This document shows positions 6,966-16,134 of a stretch of DNA of 64,000 bases, one piece after another. Every line of letters starts with the position of its first letter. The stretch's first letter is position 1. Position numbers and translations under genes: made by a program. The stretch is from Actinorhabdospora filicis. Its GTDB lineage: Bacteria > Actinomycetota > Actinomycetes > Mycobacteriales > Micromonosporaceae. The notes beneath the pieces are model-generated. The model was not told the DNA's origin and made no database searches. It worked only from the letters and a program-made list of their open reading frames with translations. The stretch lies in assembly GCF_030269765.1 (NCBI RefSeq), contig NZ_BSTX01000001.1:2411571-2475570 (forward strand). Reading direction: 5' to 3'.

Positions 6966-9475
6966 CACGTGCTCCAGGGTCCGCGGGTGAAGTGGGCGTT
7001 GAGGGCGCGCAGGGCGCCGCCGACCCCGGGGTCGTGGCGGGTCAGTCCGGTGGCGCGTTCGATGCCCGACGGGCTGCGGGTGCCGAAGTCGATCGCCTCG
7101 CGCGAGGTGCCCGGCGGTGCCGCCCACGTCGTCTCGGCGAGGGCGCACGGGTCGGCGCCGGTGAGCTGGGCGCGCATGACGGACGCCAGGTGCGCGCCCA
7201 GCGGGCCCGGCCGGTCCAGCAAGGTGCGGCGGGCGGCGAGGGCGTCCTCGACGGCGTGGGCGATGGCGCACGAGGTGCGCGGGTCGGCCGCGAGTTCGGC
7301 CAGCATCGCCGGGCCCGGCAGGGGTGTGGGCCGTGGGGTGAGGTGCGCGCGCAGCATGTGCTCGGCCCAGGCGGTGACGCGCGGGTCGGCGACCAGGCGG
7401 CGGGCGAGGGTGATGTCGCGCAGGGTGCAGGCGCATCCGGTGGCGCAGCCCGCCGGGCGGCCGGGGACGAGCGCGTCCGGGGGCACGTGGGCGGTGCCGG
7501 ACAGCTCGGAGGCCGAGCCGTCGGGCATCTGCACCAGGATCGGCCGGTCCATGCCGTCGGCGAAGACGGCCGCGCGGCCGGGGGACAGCGAGACCACGTA
7601 CTCCGACTGCTCGGGCGTCAGGTTCATGGTCGCGCCGACGGCGAGGCGGTCCTCCTCGGCGGGCAGGCGGTGCAGGAATTTGACCGCGGTGTTCTTGATG
7701 ACGTCGGGCACGAGCTTGGCGGGGATCTGGTCGGCGACCACGAGTCCCTCGCCGTAGGCGCGGACCTCGGCGAGCATGTCGGCGAACATCTCCACCGCGC
7801 GGGCCGCCGCGCCGCCGCCCTCGGGTTTGCGCAGCAGGCGGTGCGCCTCCTCGATGACGGTGAGGTGGCGCAGGACGCCGCGCGGCGCGGGGTTCATCCG
7901 CAGGTGCTCGATGAGCCTGATGAGCACGGTGCCCATCAGGAAGGCCTTGTCGCGGTCGTCGCCGATGTCCTCCAGCTCGATGACCACGTTGTGGCGCAGC
8001 AGCTCGCCGAAGTCGATGGCGTGCCCGCCGTCCAGGAACCGCCCGGCGGTACCCAGACGCAGCGAGGACAGCCGGACCTTGATGAAGCCGCGGACGTTGT
8101 CGCTGATCTCCTTGCCGTAGCCGAGGGTCTGGACGACGGCGTCGGCGGCGGACTGGAGGTCGCCCAGGTCCGGCCAGCGCGGCGAGGCGCCGACCCGCAG
8201 GGGCTCCGACAGCACCATGTCGAAGGTGGACTCGTAGACGCGGGCCAGCGCGGCGGCCAGGACCTGCGGGAAGGGCTCGTCGCCGTCGAAGGTGGCCAGG
8301 AACAGCGCCTTGAGCAGGTCGGCGTGGGTCTGCAAGGGGAAGCCGGGTTCGGGTTCGAGCGGGTTGAGCCCGGCGGGGATGCTCGCCAGGTCGCCCGGGC
8401 GCACGACGAGCACGTCGTCGTCCACCCGGGCGGCCATGGCCCGGTACTCGGCCTTGGCGGGCTCGATGACCAGCCAGGTGAGTCCGGCGCCGGTGGCCTG
8501 TTCCAGAAGGTGCCTGGTCGTCTGGGACTTGCCGCCGCCGGTGGCGCCGGTGACGAAGGCGTGCCGGTTGAGGGAGCCGAAGGGCAGCCGCAGCGCCTCG
8601 CCCGGGGAGAGGGCGGCGTCCAGAACCGCGCCGACGTCGACGCCCTCGCGGCCGCGCGTCTCGGGCGTCACGTCGAACATGGGCGGGGTGACCAGCCGGA
8701 CGCCGGGCACCTCGATCGCGGGGACGGCGGCCAGCGCGGCCAGCAGCTCCGAGGTCGCCACGGCGGGGGACGCCGTGGACGAGGGCCGCAGCGCGTAGGG
8801 CAGTCCGGCGAGGTCGGTGGACACCGCCAGCAGCCCGGCGACCTGCGCCGACTCCACGGTGGACGCCGCTCCGGCCGACACCCGCAGCTCCCACATCCCG
8901 GCGGCCCCGGCGGTGCTCAGCTGGCGGTGCAGGGCCTCTTCGCGTTCGGCGGCCAGGACCGCGTCGGCCATGGTGGTGTTGGCGCGGGCCGAGCGCAGCC
9001 GGTTCTGCGCGCCCGCCGCCAGTTCGTCCACGGTGGACGGTGCGACCGGAGTGGCGGTGACGTACCAGGCGAAGGGGCCCGTCCAGGCCGACAGGAGCCC
9101 GAGGTGCAGGTCGGGGGCGGCCTGCTCGGGTGCCGCGCCGGGCACGACGCCGAGCTGCTCGGTGACGATCTCCAGGTGCGTCCAGGCGGGGACGACGCCG
9201 AAGAAGGCGTTCAGGTCGGCCTTGCGCCCGGCCGCGCCCGGCGGGTAGGACACGCGCACGCCCTCGTCCGCGGGCGTGCTCTCGACGCCGGAGATGATGA
9301 CGTCCACGTCGCCGCCGGGCCGCATCCGCCGCCAGCCCAGGGTGAAGGCCTCGCCCGTGGCCAGCGCGCGGTGGTAGGCGGCGACCACGGCGGCCAGGCG
9401 CATCGAGCGTCCGGCGCGGACGTCCCCGGGTCCGGCGGCCAGGCGCGGGATCGTCGTGAGGACGACCGCCGTCAC
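6965..9475 (-). CDS. HerA/FtsK-like ATP-binding protein
   Basis: 836 residues. The central P-loop domain has Walker A GATGGGKS (Lys about residue 316) followed by QTTRHLLEQ, and Walker B HLTVIEEAHRLL (about residue 540), in the style of HerA/VirB4 (DUF87) hexameric motors. The N-terminal ~290 residues form an unrecognised domain. After the motor domain there is a Cys-rich patch CATGCAC near residue 680, perhaps metal-binding, then an alpha-helical tail. GTG start overlaps the upstream stop by 4 bp. It probably acts as a DNA or protein translocase together with its membrane neighbour. No nuclease (NurA) or relaxase is adjacent, so repair or plasmid transfer is not indicated. Confidence 0.75.
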   Translation of the reverse strand: MTAVVLTTIPRLAAGPGDVRAGRSMRLAAVVAAYHRALATGEAFTLGWRRMRPGGDVDVIISGVESTPADEGVRVSYPPGAAGRKADLNAFFGVVPAWTHLEIVTEQLGVVPGAAPEQAAPDLHLGLLSAWTGPFAWYVTATPVAPSTVDELAAGAQNRLRSARANTTMADAVLAAEREEALHRQLSTAGAAGMWELRVSAGAASTVESAQVAGLLAVSTDLAGLPYALRPSSTASPAVATSELLAALAAVPAIEVPGVRLVTPPMFDVTPETRGREGVDVGAVLDAALSPGEALRLPFGSLNRHAFVTGATGGGKSQTTRHLLEQATGAGLTWLVIEPAKAEYRAMAARVDDDVLVVRPGDLASIPAGLNPLEPEPGFPLQTHADLLKALFLATFDGDEPFPQVLAAALARVYESTFDMVLSEPLRVGASPRWPDLGDLQSAADAVVQTLGYGKEISDNVRGFIKVRLSSLRLGTAGRFLDGGHAIDFGELLRHNVVIELEDIGDDRDKAFLMGTVLIRLIEHLRMNPAPRGVLRHLTVIEEAHRLLRKPEGGGAAARAVEMFADMLAEVRAYGEGLVVADQIPAKLVPDVIKNTAVKFLHRLPAEEDRLAVGATMNLTPEQSEYVVSLSPGRAAVFADGMDRPILVQMPDGSASELSGTAHVPPDALVPGRPAGCATGCACTLRDITLARRLVADPRVTAWAEHMLRAHLTPRPTPLPGPAMLAELAADPRTSCAIAHAVEDALAARRTLLDRPGPLGAHLASVMRAQLTGADPCALAETTWAAPPGTSREAIDFGTRSPSGIERATGLTRHDPGVGGALRALNAHFTRGPWST

Positions 9476-11331
9476 CGGCCCACCACCTGATAGGGACCGG
9501 TCTGCGGCTCGGCGGGCGGCGGCAGCGCGGGCCGGACCGGCTGGGGCGGCACCTCCACCGGCGTGGTCGAGGAGCGCGGGAGGGCGACGGTCTGCGGGCT
9601 GGTGTCCACGCGCTGGACGCGCGCGCCCTGCCCGCCGCCGCCCTGCACGAGGTACATCGCCTCCTCGGCCATCTGGTGCTGGAGGACGACGGGTTCCACC
9701 CGGTACTCGTGGACGCGCTGCTGCCCCCAGGCGATGCTGTGAGTGGTGCCCTTGGAGGTGCCCTCGGTCCGGGTGGTGCCGGTGGTGGTGCTGCGGCTGC
9801 CGCCCACGCTCCAGTTGGAGTCGCTGCTGCCGGAGGAGCCGGAGCTGCCCGAGCTGTCGGTGACGGTGGTGCTCTCCGAGTGCGCGACGCTACTGGAGGT
9901 GCCCTCGTTCGTGCCGTGCGTCTCGGTGACGCTGTGGTCGACGAACTTGAACTCCTTGCCGATGTACTGGGCGGCCTGCTCGGCCTCCTGGTGGTTGCCC
10001 AGGCGCATGAACCCGACGGTGCCGCCGCCGATGACGCGCAGGGCGTCGTCACGGAGGTTGCGGAACAGCAGGACCAGGCGCAGCCTCTGGTCCCGGGCGC
10101 AGATGTCGGTCAGGTGCTCCAGGTGCCGGGAGGCCAGCCGGTCGGCCCCGGCGATGATGACGGTACCGCCGGCGCCGGTGGTCAGCCGGTGCGTCGTCCA
10201 ATGCAGAAGGAGGTCGGCCAGCAGATCGGCGGTGACCGAGGCGCCGGTGTCGGCCAGCACGAAGCAGTCGAGGTGGTGGCCGCCGGACGAGGTCTCGCGC
10301 TGCTCGCCGAGGCGGGCGAGGGGGTAGAGGACGGCCTCCATCTCACGCAGCTCGTCGAGCGCACTGGCCACATAGGAGTCGTAGAGAAGCTGGCCGAGCC
10401 GGTTCTCCTCCTCGGCCGACAACCGTTGCGGGCGCGCGGGATCGCGCATGGCCACCCGCAGGGCCTCCAGGAGGCGGCCCATGGTGATGTCGCCACCGAG
10501 GGCCTCGGTGATGGAGCTGAGGACCCGGTGCGCCTTGAGCTTCTGGTTGCGGTGATCGCTTTCGGCGCCGAAGGTGGACTCCACCAGCGCGGCCACGATC
10601 TGCTCGGCGGTGAGCCCGGACAGCAGGTCGGCGGCGTGCAGCTCGGCGGGCAGGACACTGCGGCGGACCTTCGCGCCGGCCGCGGCCGTCCAGCGGCACA
10701 GGTCCTCGGCGACCTGGGCGCGGCTGAAGTCCAGCAGCACCACCGGGGAGCGCGTGGCCACGGCCGAGGCGCCGTAGGTGGTCAGCAGCGAGCTCCAGCC
10801 GCGGTTGCCGCCGCCGTAGACGTCCAGGCGGCGGGTGGCGGCGGGGACGCCGATCGCGTACCACTCCGGCAGCGCGTCGATCCGGGCCTGCTCATCGCCG
10901 ATGAAGCGGTGCCGGTCGGACTCCCAGCGCAGCACGGCGGCCTCGTACTCGCGCCGCTGCGCGTCCGCCCGGCTCTTCTCGCCACCGCGGCGCACGATCA
11001 TGAACACGCCCAGGGCGACCCCGAGGACGGCGATGACGATGCCGATGATGACGCCGAGATTGCCGACGCCGGTGGCGGTGTCGTTGGCGGCGCCACAGAT
11101 CAGCATGATGATCATGACGATGACGCCGAGGATCACCACGGCCAGCCCGCCGCCGCCGATCAGGCCGACCGCGCCGAGGATCGCGCCGATCTCGGTGACC
11201 TTCGGCGGTTTCGGCTCCTGCGGCCTGGGATCGGGGAACGAGCGGCGCTGCAGCTCGGGATCGGCGTAGGCCCAGCCGAGGCGCTCGCCCGGATCGAACA
11301 GGCGCATGGCGGGACCGATGTCGCTCGGCAC
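9472..11331 (-). CDS. two-TM protein with degenerate P-loop domain, HerA partner
   Basis: 619 residues. A short cytosolic N-terminus is followed by two long hydrophobic helices (about 51-80 and 91-113). The cytosolic part resembles a P-loop ATPase in which the Walker A position reads GGGNRGWSS with no Lys. A strand ending VVLLDFSRAQ and another ending GTVIIAGADR look like the core sheet. Residues about 470-540 are a Ser/Thr/Gly linker (SSGSSGSSGSSDSNWS), then RVHEYRVEPVVL and a Pro-rich tail. GTG at 11331 has AGGGGAAG upstream; ATG at 11307 is the alternative. First gene of the three-gene operon; likely the membrane anchor for the downstream ATPase. Confidence 0.6.
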   Translation of the reverse strand: MPSDIGPAMRLFDPGERLGWAYADPELQRRSFPDPRPQEPKPPKVTEIGAILGAVGLIGGGGLAVVILGVIVMIIMLICGAANDTATGVGNLGVIIGIVIAVLGVALGVFMIVRRGGEKSRADAQRREYEAAVLRWESDRHRFIGDEQARIDALPEWYAIGVPAATRRLDVYGGGNRGWSSLLTTYGASAVATRSPVVLLDFSRAQVAEDLCRWTAAAGAKVRRSVLPAELHAADLLSGLTAEQIVAALVESTFGAESDHRNQKLKAHRVLSSITEALGGDITMGRLLEALRVAMRDPARPQRLSAEEENRLGQLLYDSYVASALDELREMEAVLYPLARLGEQRETSSGGHHLDCFVLADTGASVTADLLADLLLHWTTHRLTTGAGGTVIIAGADRLASRHLEHLTDICARDQRLRLVLLFRNLRDDALRVIGGGTVGFMRLGNHQEAEQAAQYIGKEFKFVDHSVTETHGTNEGTSSSVAHSESTTVTDSSGSSGSSGSSDSNWSVGGSRSTTTGTTRTEGTSKGTTHSIAWGQQRVHEYRVEPVVLQHQMAEEAMYLVQGGGGQGARVQRVDTSPQTVALPRSSTTPVEVPPQPVRPALPPPAEPQTGPYQVVGR

Positions 11332-11499
11332 GTGTGCTTCCCCTCAGACGGAACCTCGCGCGGGTGTGGGCTCACCGCGCGCCGGGAACAGGGAAGCCGC
11401 CCGGGAGGCGTCTGACAAGGGCGCTCGGACGGCGTCGGACGGCGGGTCTGGCCGGGGATTGCTATCGTCGGTCGCCGCGCGACGGCGAAAGGGGGAGCC

Positions 11500-14025
11500 G
11501 TGTCCGACCCGTCCACAGTGCACAGCAGGCTGGGCCTGGCGACGGCCCTTCGGGAGCTGAAGGAACGCGCCGGGCTGTCCTTCAGCGCGCTCACCCAGGC
11601 CACCGGCCTCAAACGCGCCACCCTCGCCGAGGCCGCCAACCCGCGCGGCGAGCACGTCCCGTCCTGGCCGACCGTGCGGGCCCTGGTGACCGCGTGCGCG
11701 CCGGAAGCCGACACCGAGGCCTGGTACCGGGCCTGGCGGCGGGCGGCGCGGCCGGGACCGGCGCGCGTCCCGCGCCAGTTGCCGCCGCCCGACCCGGCGT
11801 TCACCGGCCGGGCCCGGGCACTGTCCGAACTCGACGGACTGCTGCGCCGCCGCCGGATCGTCGTGGTCTCGGCCCTCATCGGTGGTGGCGGTGTCGGGAA
11901 GACCGCGCTGGCCCTGCGCTGGGCCGACACCATCGCCGCCCGCTTTCCCGACGGGCAGCTGTACGTGGACCTGCAGGGCTTCGACACCGGCGAGCCGCTG
12001 GCCCCGGCGACGGTCCTCGGCGAGTTCCTGCTGGCCTTCGGGGAACCCGAGGGCGCGATCCCGGAAACCCTTGCCGGGCGCCAGGACCGCTTCCGGGATC
12101 TGCTGGCCGACCGGCGCGTCCTGGTGCTGCTGGACAACGCCGCCGGGGTCGAGCAGGTGCGGGCGCTGCTGCCGGAGTCCGATACCTGCCTGGTGCTGGT
12201 CACCAGCCGCGACAGCCTCACCGGGCTGATCGCCCGTGATGGCGCGCACCGCCTGGATGTGGAGCCGATGGACGAGGGCGAGGCGCTGGACCTGCTGCGG
12301 CGGCTGCTCGGCGCGGAGCGGACGTCCGATGTGGACAGCGCGCGGCGGATCGTGGACCGCTGCGCGCGGCTGCCGCTGGCGCTGCGGCTGGCCGCCGGGC
12401 ACGCCGCCGAGCGTCCCGGGCGGTCCCTCGCCGAGATCGCCGATGAGCTCGACCCGCTGGAGACCGGCGTCCGGCCGGTGTTCTCGTGGTCGTACCGGCA
12501 TCTGCCGGCGGGTGCCGCGCGGCTGTTCCGGCTGATGGGCGCGCATCCGGGGCGGCACCTGGACATCGCGGGCCTGACCGCGCTGCTCGGCGGTCCCGCC
12601 GAGGAGCACGCCGGGGTCCTGCTGGCCGCGCACCTGCTGGAGGAGGCGGGCTCGGCCGGTTTCGGGATGCACGACCTGCTGCGGGTGTACGCCGCCGAAC
12701 TGGCCGCCGCCGACGCCGAGCGCGAACCGGCGCTGACCCGGCTGTTCGACCACTTCGCGCACACCGCGGCCCACGCCAAGGACTGCTTCGCGCCCTGGGA
12801 CAAGCCCCGCTCGCGGGCCATGCCCGGCGACGACCGGTACGCGATCGTGTTCACCGAGCCGCACGCGGCCACCGCGTGGACCGACCGGAACCTCGGCGAG
12901 CTGACCGCGGTGGCCGTCCACGCCGCCCGGGAGGGCTGGCCCGGGCACGCGATGTCGCTGTCCAGCCTGCTGTGGCGGCACTTCTACCAGCGCTGCCGCT
13001 GGGAGGACGGACTGGCCGTGCACTCCGCCGCCGCCGAGGCCGCCCACCGGCTGGATGACACGAGTGGTGAGGGCGCGGCGATCTTCCGCGTCGGCGACGT
13101 GCACTGGCGCCGGGGCGAGCTGGATCCGGCGCGCTCGTTCTTCGAGCGCTCCCTGGAGCTGAAGCGGGACGCCGGCGACCGCACCGGGCAGGCGCACGCC
13201 CTGGGCGCGCTCGGGTTCGTCGCGCTGCTGGCCGGGCGTCCCCGCGAGGCGGTGCCGCTTTACCTGGAGGCGCTGGACCTGGCGATCGAGCTGGGCAACG
13301 AGGACACGCGCGGGGTGAACCTGCTGAACCTCGGCGAGGCGCACCTGCTGCTGGGCGAGTACGTCCCGGCGCACGGGCGTCTTCAGGAGGCGATGACGCT
13401 GTACAAGGCGACCGGGCACCGGGATACCGGTGCCTGGGCGCATCTGACCCTGTCGCAGCTGTGGGGGCGGCTCGGCGAGACCGACCGGGCCGCCCGGCAC
13501 GCCCGCGAGTCCCGGGCCCTGGCGGAAGGGCTCGGTGACAAGCTGCTGTCGGCGCGGGTGACCGCGCAGGTCGGGACGCTCATGGTCGCCACGGGTGAAG
13601 CGGCCAAGGCGGTGGACCATCTGCGCCGGGCGCTGGAGGAGCAGCGCCGCATCGGCGACCGGGCCGGGGAGGCGCTGACCCGGCGGTCGCTGGCGGCGGC
13701 GCACCGGCGGCTTGGGCGAGGTGGGGAGGCGCTGGCGCAGGCCCTGAGGTCCTTGGAGGTGCTGGAACGCACCGGGAACCGCGGCGAGGAGCCGGAGAGC
13801 CACAACGCGATCGGGCTGGCGCTGTCCGCGCTCGGGCGGGATGAGGAGGCGGTGGAGCACCACCGGGCGGCCCTGTCGGGCGCGGAGGCCGCCGGGCTGC
13901 CCGCCGCGCAGGTGGTGGCGGCGCGGCGGCTGGCGGTGCTGTCGCCGTCCGACGTGGCGGAGTGCCGGGCGCGGGTGGAGGAGCTGGCGTCCGCCGCCCG
14001 CGAGGCCCGGGCGGTGTTGCTATGA
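11500..14025 (+). CDS. XRE-HTH / NB-ARC / TPR signal-transduction ATPase (STAND regulator)
   Basis: 841 residues. Residues ~8-65 are a Cro/CI-type HTH (LATALRELKERAGLSFSAL, TGLKRATLAEA). The NB-ARC domain has Walker A GGGGVGKTA (Lys134), Walker B VLVLLDNAAG, and an MHD-like HDLLRVYAAE. The C-terminal ~350 residues are TPR repeats. This layout is that of actinobacterial AfsR-like regulators with an XRE domain instead of a SARP domain. GTG at 11500 has AAAGGGGGAG just upstream. It is divergent from the HerA operon across 168 bp, so it may control that operon; no operator could be assigned. Its stop overlaps the convergent VOC gene. Confidence 0.85.
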   Translation: MSDPSTVHSRLGLATALRELKERAGLSFSALTQATGLKRATLAEAANPRGEHVPSWPTVRALVTACAPEADTEAWYRAWRRAARPGPARVPRQLPPPDPAFTGRARALSELDGLLRRRRIVVVSALIGGGGVGKTALALRWADTIAARFPDGQLYVDLQGFDTGEPLAPATVLGEFLLAFGEPEGAIPETLAGRQDRFRDLLADRRVLVLLDNAAGVEQVRALLPESDTCLVLVTSRDSLTGLIARDGAHRLDVEPMDEGEALDLLRRLLGAERTSDVDSARRIVDRCARLPLALRLAAGHAAERPGRSLAEIADELDPLETGVRPVFSWSYRHLPAGAARLFRLMGAHPGRHLDIAGLTALLGGPAEEHAGVLLAAHLLEEAGSAGFGMHDLLRVYAAELAAADAEREPALTRLFDHFAHTAAHAKDCFAPWDKPRSRAMPGDDRYAIVFTEPHAATAWTDRNLGELTAVAVHAAREGWPGHAMSLSSLLWRHFYQRCRWEDGLAVHSAAAEAAHRLDDTSGEGAAIFRVGDVHWRRGELDPARSFFERSLELKRDAGDRTGQAHALGALGFVALLAGRPREAVPLYLEALDLAIELGNEDTRGVNLLNLGEAHLLLGEYVPAHGRLQEAMTLYKATGHRDTGAWAHLTLSQLWGRLGETDRAARHARESRALAEGLGDKLLSARVTAQVGTLMVATGEAAKAVDHLRRALEEQRRIGDRAGEALTRRSLAAAHRRLGRGGEALAQALRSLEVLERTGNRGEEPESHNAIGLALSALGRDEEAVEHHRAALSGAEAAGLPAAQVVAARRLAVLSPSDVAECRARVEELASAAREARAVLL

Positions 14026-14505
14026 GTTCTGCGCCAGCGCGCCCGTCACGTACTCCATCGCGCGGGTGAAGGCCGGATCGGACAGGCGGCGGGTGAGCTC
14101 GTCGGCGTCCACGTCCTCGATGTGCGTCTGGATCCACCACAGGTTCCCGAACGGGTCGCGGACCCGGCCGACCTCGTCGCCGAAGAAGAGGTGGGTGACC
14201 TCGGTGACCGAGGTCGCGCCCGCCGCGACGGCGCGCGCGTGGGCCGCGCGGGCGTCCGGGACGTAGAGGCGCAGGAAGGAAGGGGTGGCCTCCCAGCCGG
14301 GCGGGCTGTCGAAGGCCATCAGGTGGGCGTCGCCGATCTTGAGCTCGGCGTGGCCGATGCGGCCGTCGGCGTTGGTGAAGCGGCCCAGGTCCTCGGCGCC
14401 GAACGCGCGCTGGAGGAAGTCGATGAGCCCGGCGGTGTCGTCGCCGATGATCCAGGGGGTGATCGTGGTGTAGCCGGCGGGGATGGGGGCGACTGTTTCG
14501 GTCAT
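14020..14505 (-). CDS. VOC-superfamily (glyoxalase/PhnB-like) protein
   Basis: 161 residues in the PhnB-like arrangement: an N-terminal TTITPWIIGDDTAGLIDFLQRAFGAE, a middle HAELKIGDAHLMAF, and a C-terminal VRDPFGNLWWIQTHIEDV. Members are metal-dependent lyases, dioxygenases or resistance proteins; here no substrate can be named. The likely metal ligands are in HAELKIGD and the late Glu/His region. Start ATG at 14505 gives full family length. It is convergent with the NB-ARC regulator, overlapping by 6 bp. Confidence 0.75.
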   Translation of the reverse strand: MTETVAPIPAGYTTITPWIIGDDTAGLIDFLQRAFGAEDLGRFTNADGRIGHAELKIGDAHLMAFDSPPGWEATPSFLRLYVPDARAAHARAVAAGATSVTEVTHLFFGDEVGRVRDPFGNLWWIQTHIEDVDADELTRRLSDPAFTRAMEYVTGALAQNS

Positions 14506-14597
14506 GGATTCAGCTTGAGGGGTTTTGCGGTCAGCTCGTGTCCTGAATGGGGATGAGTTGGGGACCGCCCGGGGCCCCATCCGCCCCGGGCGGCGCT

Positions 14598-14849
14598 TCA
14601 GCTATCCGGGGTGAGGGAGTGGAAATCGGCCCGGATCGTGGACTGGCGGTCGAAATGGTCTTCGAGGCGATGCCGACCGTGGTGGCGGTCGAGTTTGTAG
14701 GCCAGGAGGCAGGTGAAGCAGCGGCAGTAGCCGAGGAGGGTGAGGTCGTGTTCGTGGGCGGTGGCGACGAGGAGGGTGAAGCCGGTGGTCACGGGTATCG
14801 CGCCGAGGAGGAGGTAGCCGATGAGAGGTGCTAGGTTTTCCAGCAGCAT
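14598..14849 (-). CDS. small hypothetical membrane protein
   Basis: 83 residues: one long hydrophobic segment (LIGYLLLGAIPVTTGFTLLVA), then a His/Cys-rich stretch (GYCRCFTC; HHGRHRLEDHF). No family recognised. Composition is less GC-biased than neighbours. It follows another small gene on the same strand, both divergent from the XRE/DUF397 pair, a setting in which actinobacteria often carry short lineage-specific genes. Weak ribosome site; existence uncertain. Confidence 0.4.
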   Translation of the reverse strand: MLLENLAPLIGYLLLGAIPVTTGFTLLVATAHEHDLTLLGYCRCFTCLLAYKLDRHHGRHRLEDHFDRQSTIRADFHSLTPDS

Positions 14850-14918
14850 GAAAGGACGCCTTTCGTGTCAAGGCGGCCAGCCCGGGTTTTCGAGACCTTT
14901 GCGGGATGGCCGCCGTTT

Positions 14919-15113
14919 CTATGTGGACGTGGAGCCGGGTTCGGCGACCGGCGGGATGACGATCGCGTCGAACTCGGTTTGGGCGGTTTTGTAGGCCGCG
15001 CACGGCCAGTGCTCCGGGCAGCTGGAGCGGCAGATGATCGGGGAGAAGGAGACGAGCGGGCCGTGACGGCCCATCTCCTTGAGAAGTTCGGATGCGCGGG
15101 GCGACAGGCCCAT
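14919..15113 (-). CDS. small hypothetical protein with Cys residues
   Basis: 64 residues, starting MGLSPRASELLKEM, with a CRSSCPEHWPC cluster that could bind a metal. A strong GGAGG lies 8 nt before the ATG at 15113, which supports it as a real gene. No family recognised. Divergent from the XRE regulator; the palindrome at 15177-15194 lies in the shared upstream region and may control both directions. Confidence 0.45.
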   Translation of the reverse strand: MGLSPRASELLKEMGRHGPLVSFSPIICRSSCPEHWPCAAYKTAQTEFDAIVIPPVAEPGSTST

Positions 15114-15176
15114 GAGTTCCCCCTCCGGTGGCCTGACCAGCGGTTACATTCCGACTTAACCACATTGCACCCGTGG

Positions 15177-15198
15177 TCGCAAGAACGCTTGCGATAAT
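15177..15198 (+). promoter_or_regulatory. palindrome TCGCAAG-AACG-CTTGCGA overlapping a GATAAT -10 box
   Basis: A perfect 7-bp inverted repeat with a 4-nt centre occupies 15177-15194. Its right end merges into GATAAT (15193-15198), a good -10 hexamer for the XRE gene that starts 70 bp downstream. The position suits autorepression by the adjacent XRE protein and control of the divergent small genes. Confidence 0.5.
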
Positions 15199-15267
15199 GG
15201 ACGCGGCGTGTCGCGGATCCGACTGCCTCGTTAGGCTCGGTAGCCGACGCCACCTTGGAGGTAATCG

Positions 15268-16134
15268 ATGACGTCTCGCTCCGACCCTTCCGCGATGCGT
15301 TGGCTGATCGGCACCGAGATGGCGCGCATCAGAAAGCAAGCGGGGCTGACCTTGCAGGAGGTCGCAGATCGGCTCGCCCAAGACGGCGGCGCGAAGATGA
15401 GCCGCCCGAAGATCGGCAACATGGAGACCGGCCGGTTCCAGCAGTTCCCCGATGACATCGTGCGCATCCTGCGGGTGTGCGACGCGAGCCAGCACGACAT
15501 CGACCGCATCGTGCACCTCGCCTCTCAGCAAGATGCGAAGCAGTGGTGGGCACCGTGGTCGAACATCGTGCCCGACTGGAACCGGACATATACCGGACTG
15601 GAGGGCCTCGCCAGGTCCGCTTTCATGTTCGAGCCGATGGTCATCCCTGGCCTGCTTCAGACGGCCGCGTACGGCTCGGCGATCACAAGCGCGACTGGTT
15701 TCGTGCGGCCCGACCAAACTGAACGATTCGTCGAGTTCCGGCGAGCGCGGGCAGCGCGGCTGGAGGCAGAGGACTACCTTCGGCTGCACACGGTGATCGG
15801 CCTGGCTGCGTTGCAACTGGTGGTCGGCACAGTGGAGCAACGCCGCGAGCAGCTCTGGCACTTGCTCGCGATGGGCGACCGAGAGAACGTAACGATCCAG
15901 GTACTGCGGCCCGAGGACGGGATGCACGCGGCGGTCGAAATCGGTCAGTTCTTCGTCTTGGAGTTCGAGTCGGCGATGCCGATCGCGTTCACGGAGCTGT
16001 TCGACGGGGCCGTCTACGTACAGGATCTCGACAGCATCGAGACGTATAGGATGGTCTCAGAGAACCTCAAGCAGGTGGCGCAATCGCCCGCCGCCTCCGC
16101 TGAAACGATCAGGGACCTCATCAATGAGCTCTAA
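15268..16134 (+). CDS. XRE-family regulator with DUF5753 domain
   Basis: 288 residues. The N-terminal HTH (IGTEMARIRKQAGLTLQEVADRL, then MSRPKIGNMETGR) is followed by a DUF5753 ligand-type domain with the typical YTGLEGLARSAFMFEPMVIPGLLQT and a C-terminal FDGAVYVQDLDSIETYRMV. GGAGGTAATCG precedes the ATG. It overlaps by 11 bp with the DUF397 gene, forming the XRE/DUF397 pair typical of actinobacteria; where studied (WhiJ-like pairs) the small protein modulates the DNA-binding partner. GC content is a little lower than around it. Confidence 0.88.
   Translation: MTSRSDPSAMRWLIGTEMARIRKQAGLTLQEVADRLAQDGGAKMSRPKIGNMETGRFQQFPDDIVRILRVCDASQHDIDRIVHLASQQDAKQWWAPWSNIVPDWNRTYTGLEGLARSAFMFEPMVIPGLLQTAAYGSAITSATGFVRPDQTERFVEFRRARAARLEAEDYLRLHTVIGLAALQLVVGTVEQRREQLWHLLAMGDRENVTIQVLRPEDGMHAAVEIGQFFVLEFESAMPIAFTELFDGAVYVQDLDSIETYRMVSENLKQVAQSPAASAETIRDLINEL

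Noticed and set aside
5613..10052. A 1479-codon open frame on the minus strand
   Set aside because: Only its last ~450 codons are a gene. The upstream part is a shadow of the ATPase and two-TM protein genes, which have recognisable motifs and coupled starts in other frames.
9472..11331. A working ATPase or conjugative coupling protein
   Set aside because: The Walker A position has no Lys and no relaxase, origin or replication gene is near, so I describe it as a degenerate P-loop partner only.
14602..15927. A 441-codon minus-strand frame spanning the XRE gene start
   Set aside because: It conflicts with the well-supported XRE gene and with two small genes, one having a strong GGAGG site. Its translation is low-complexity.
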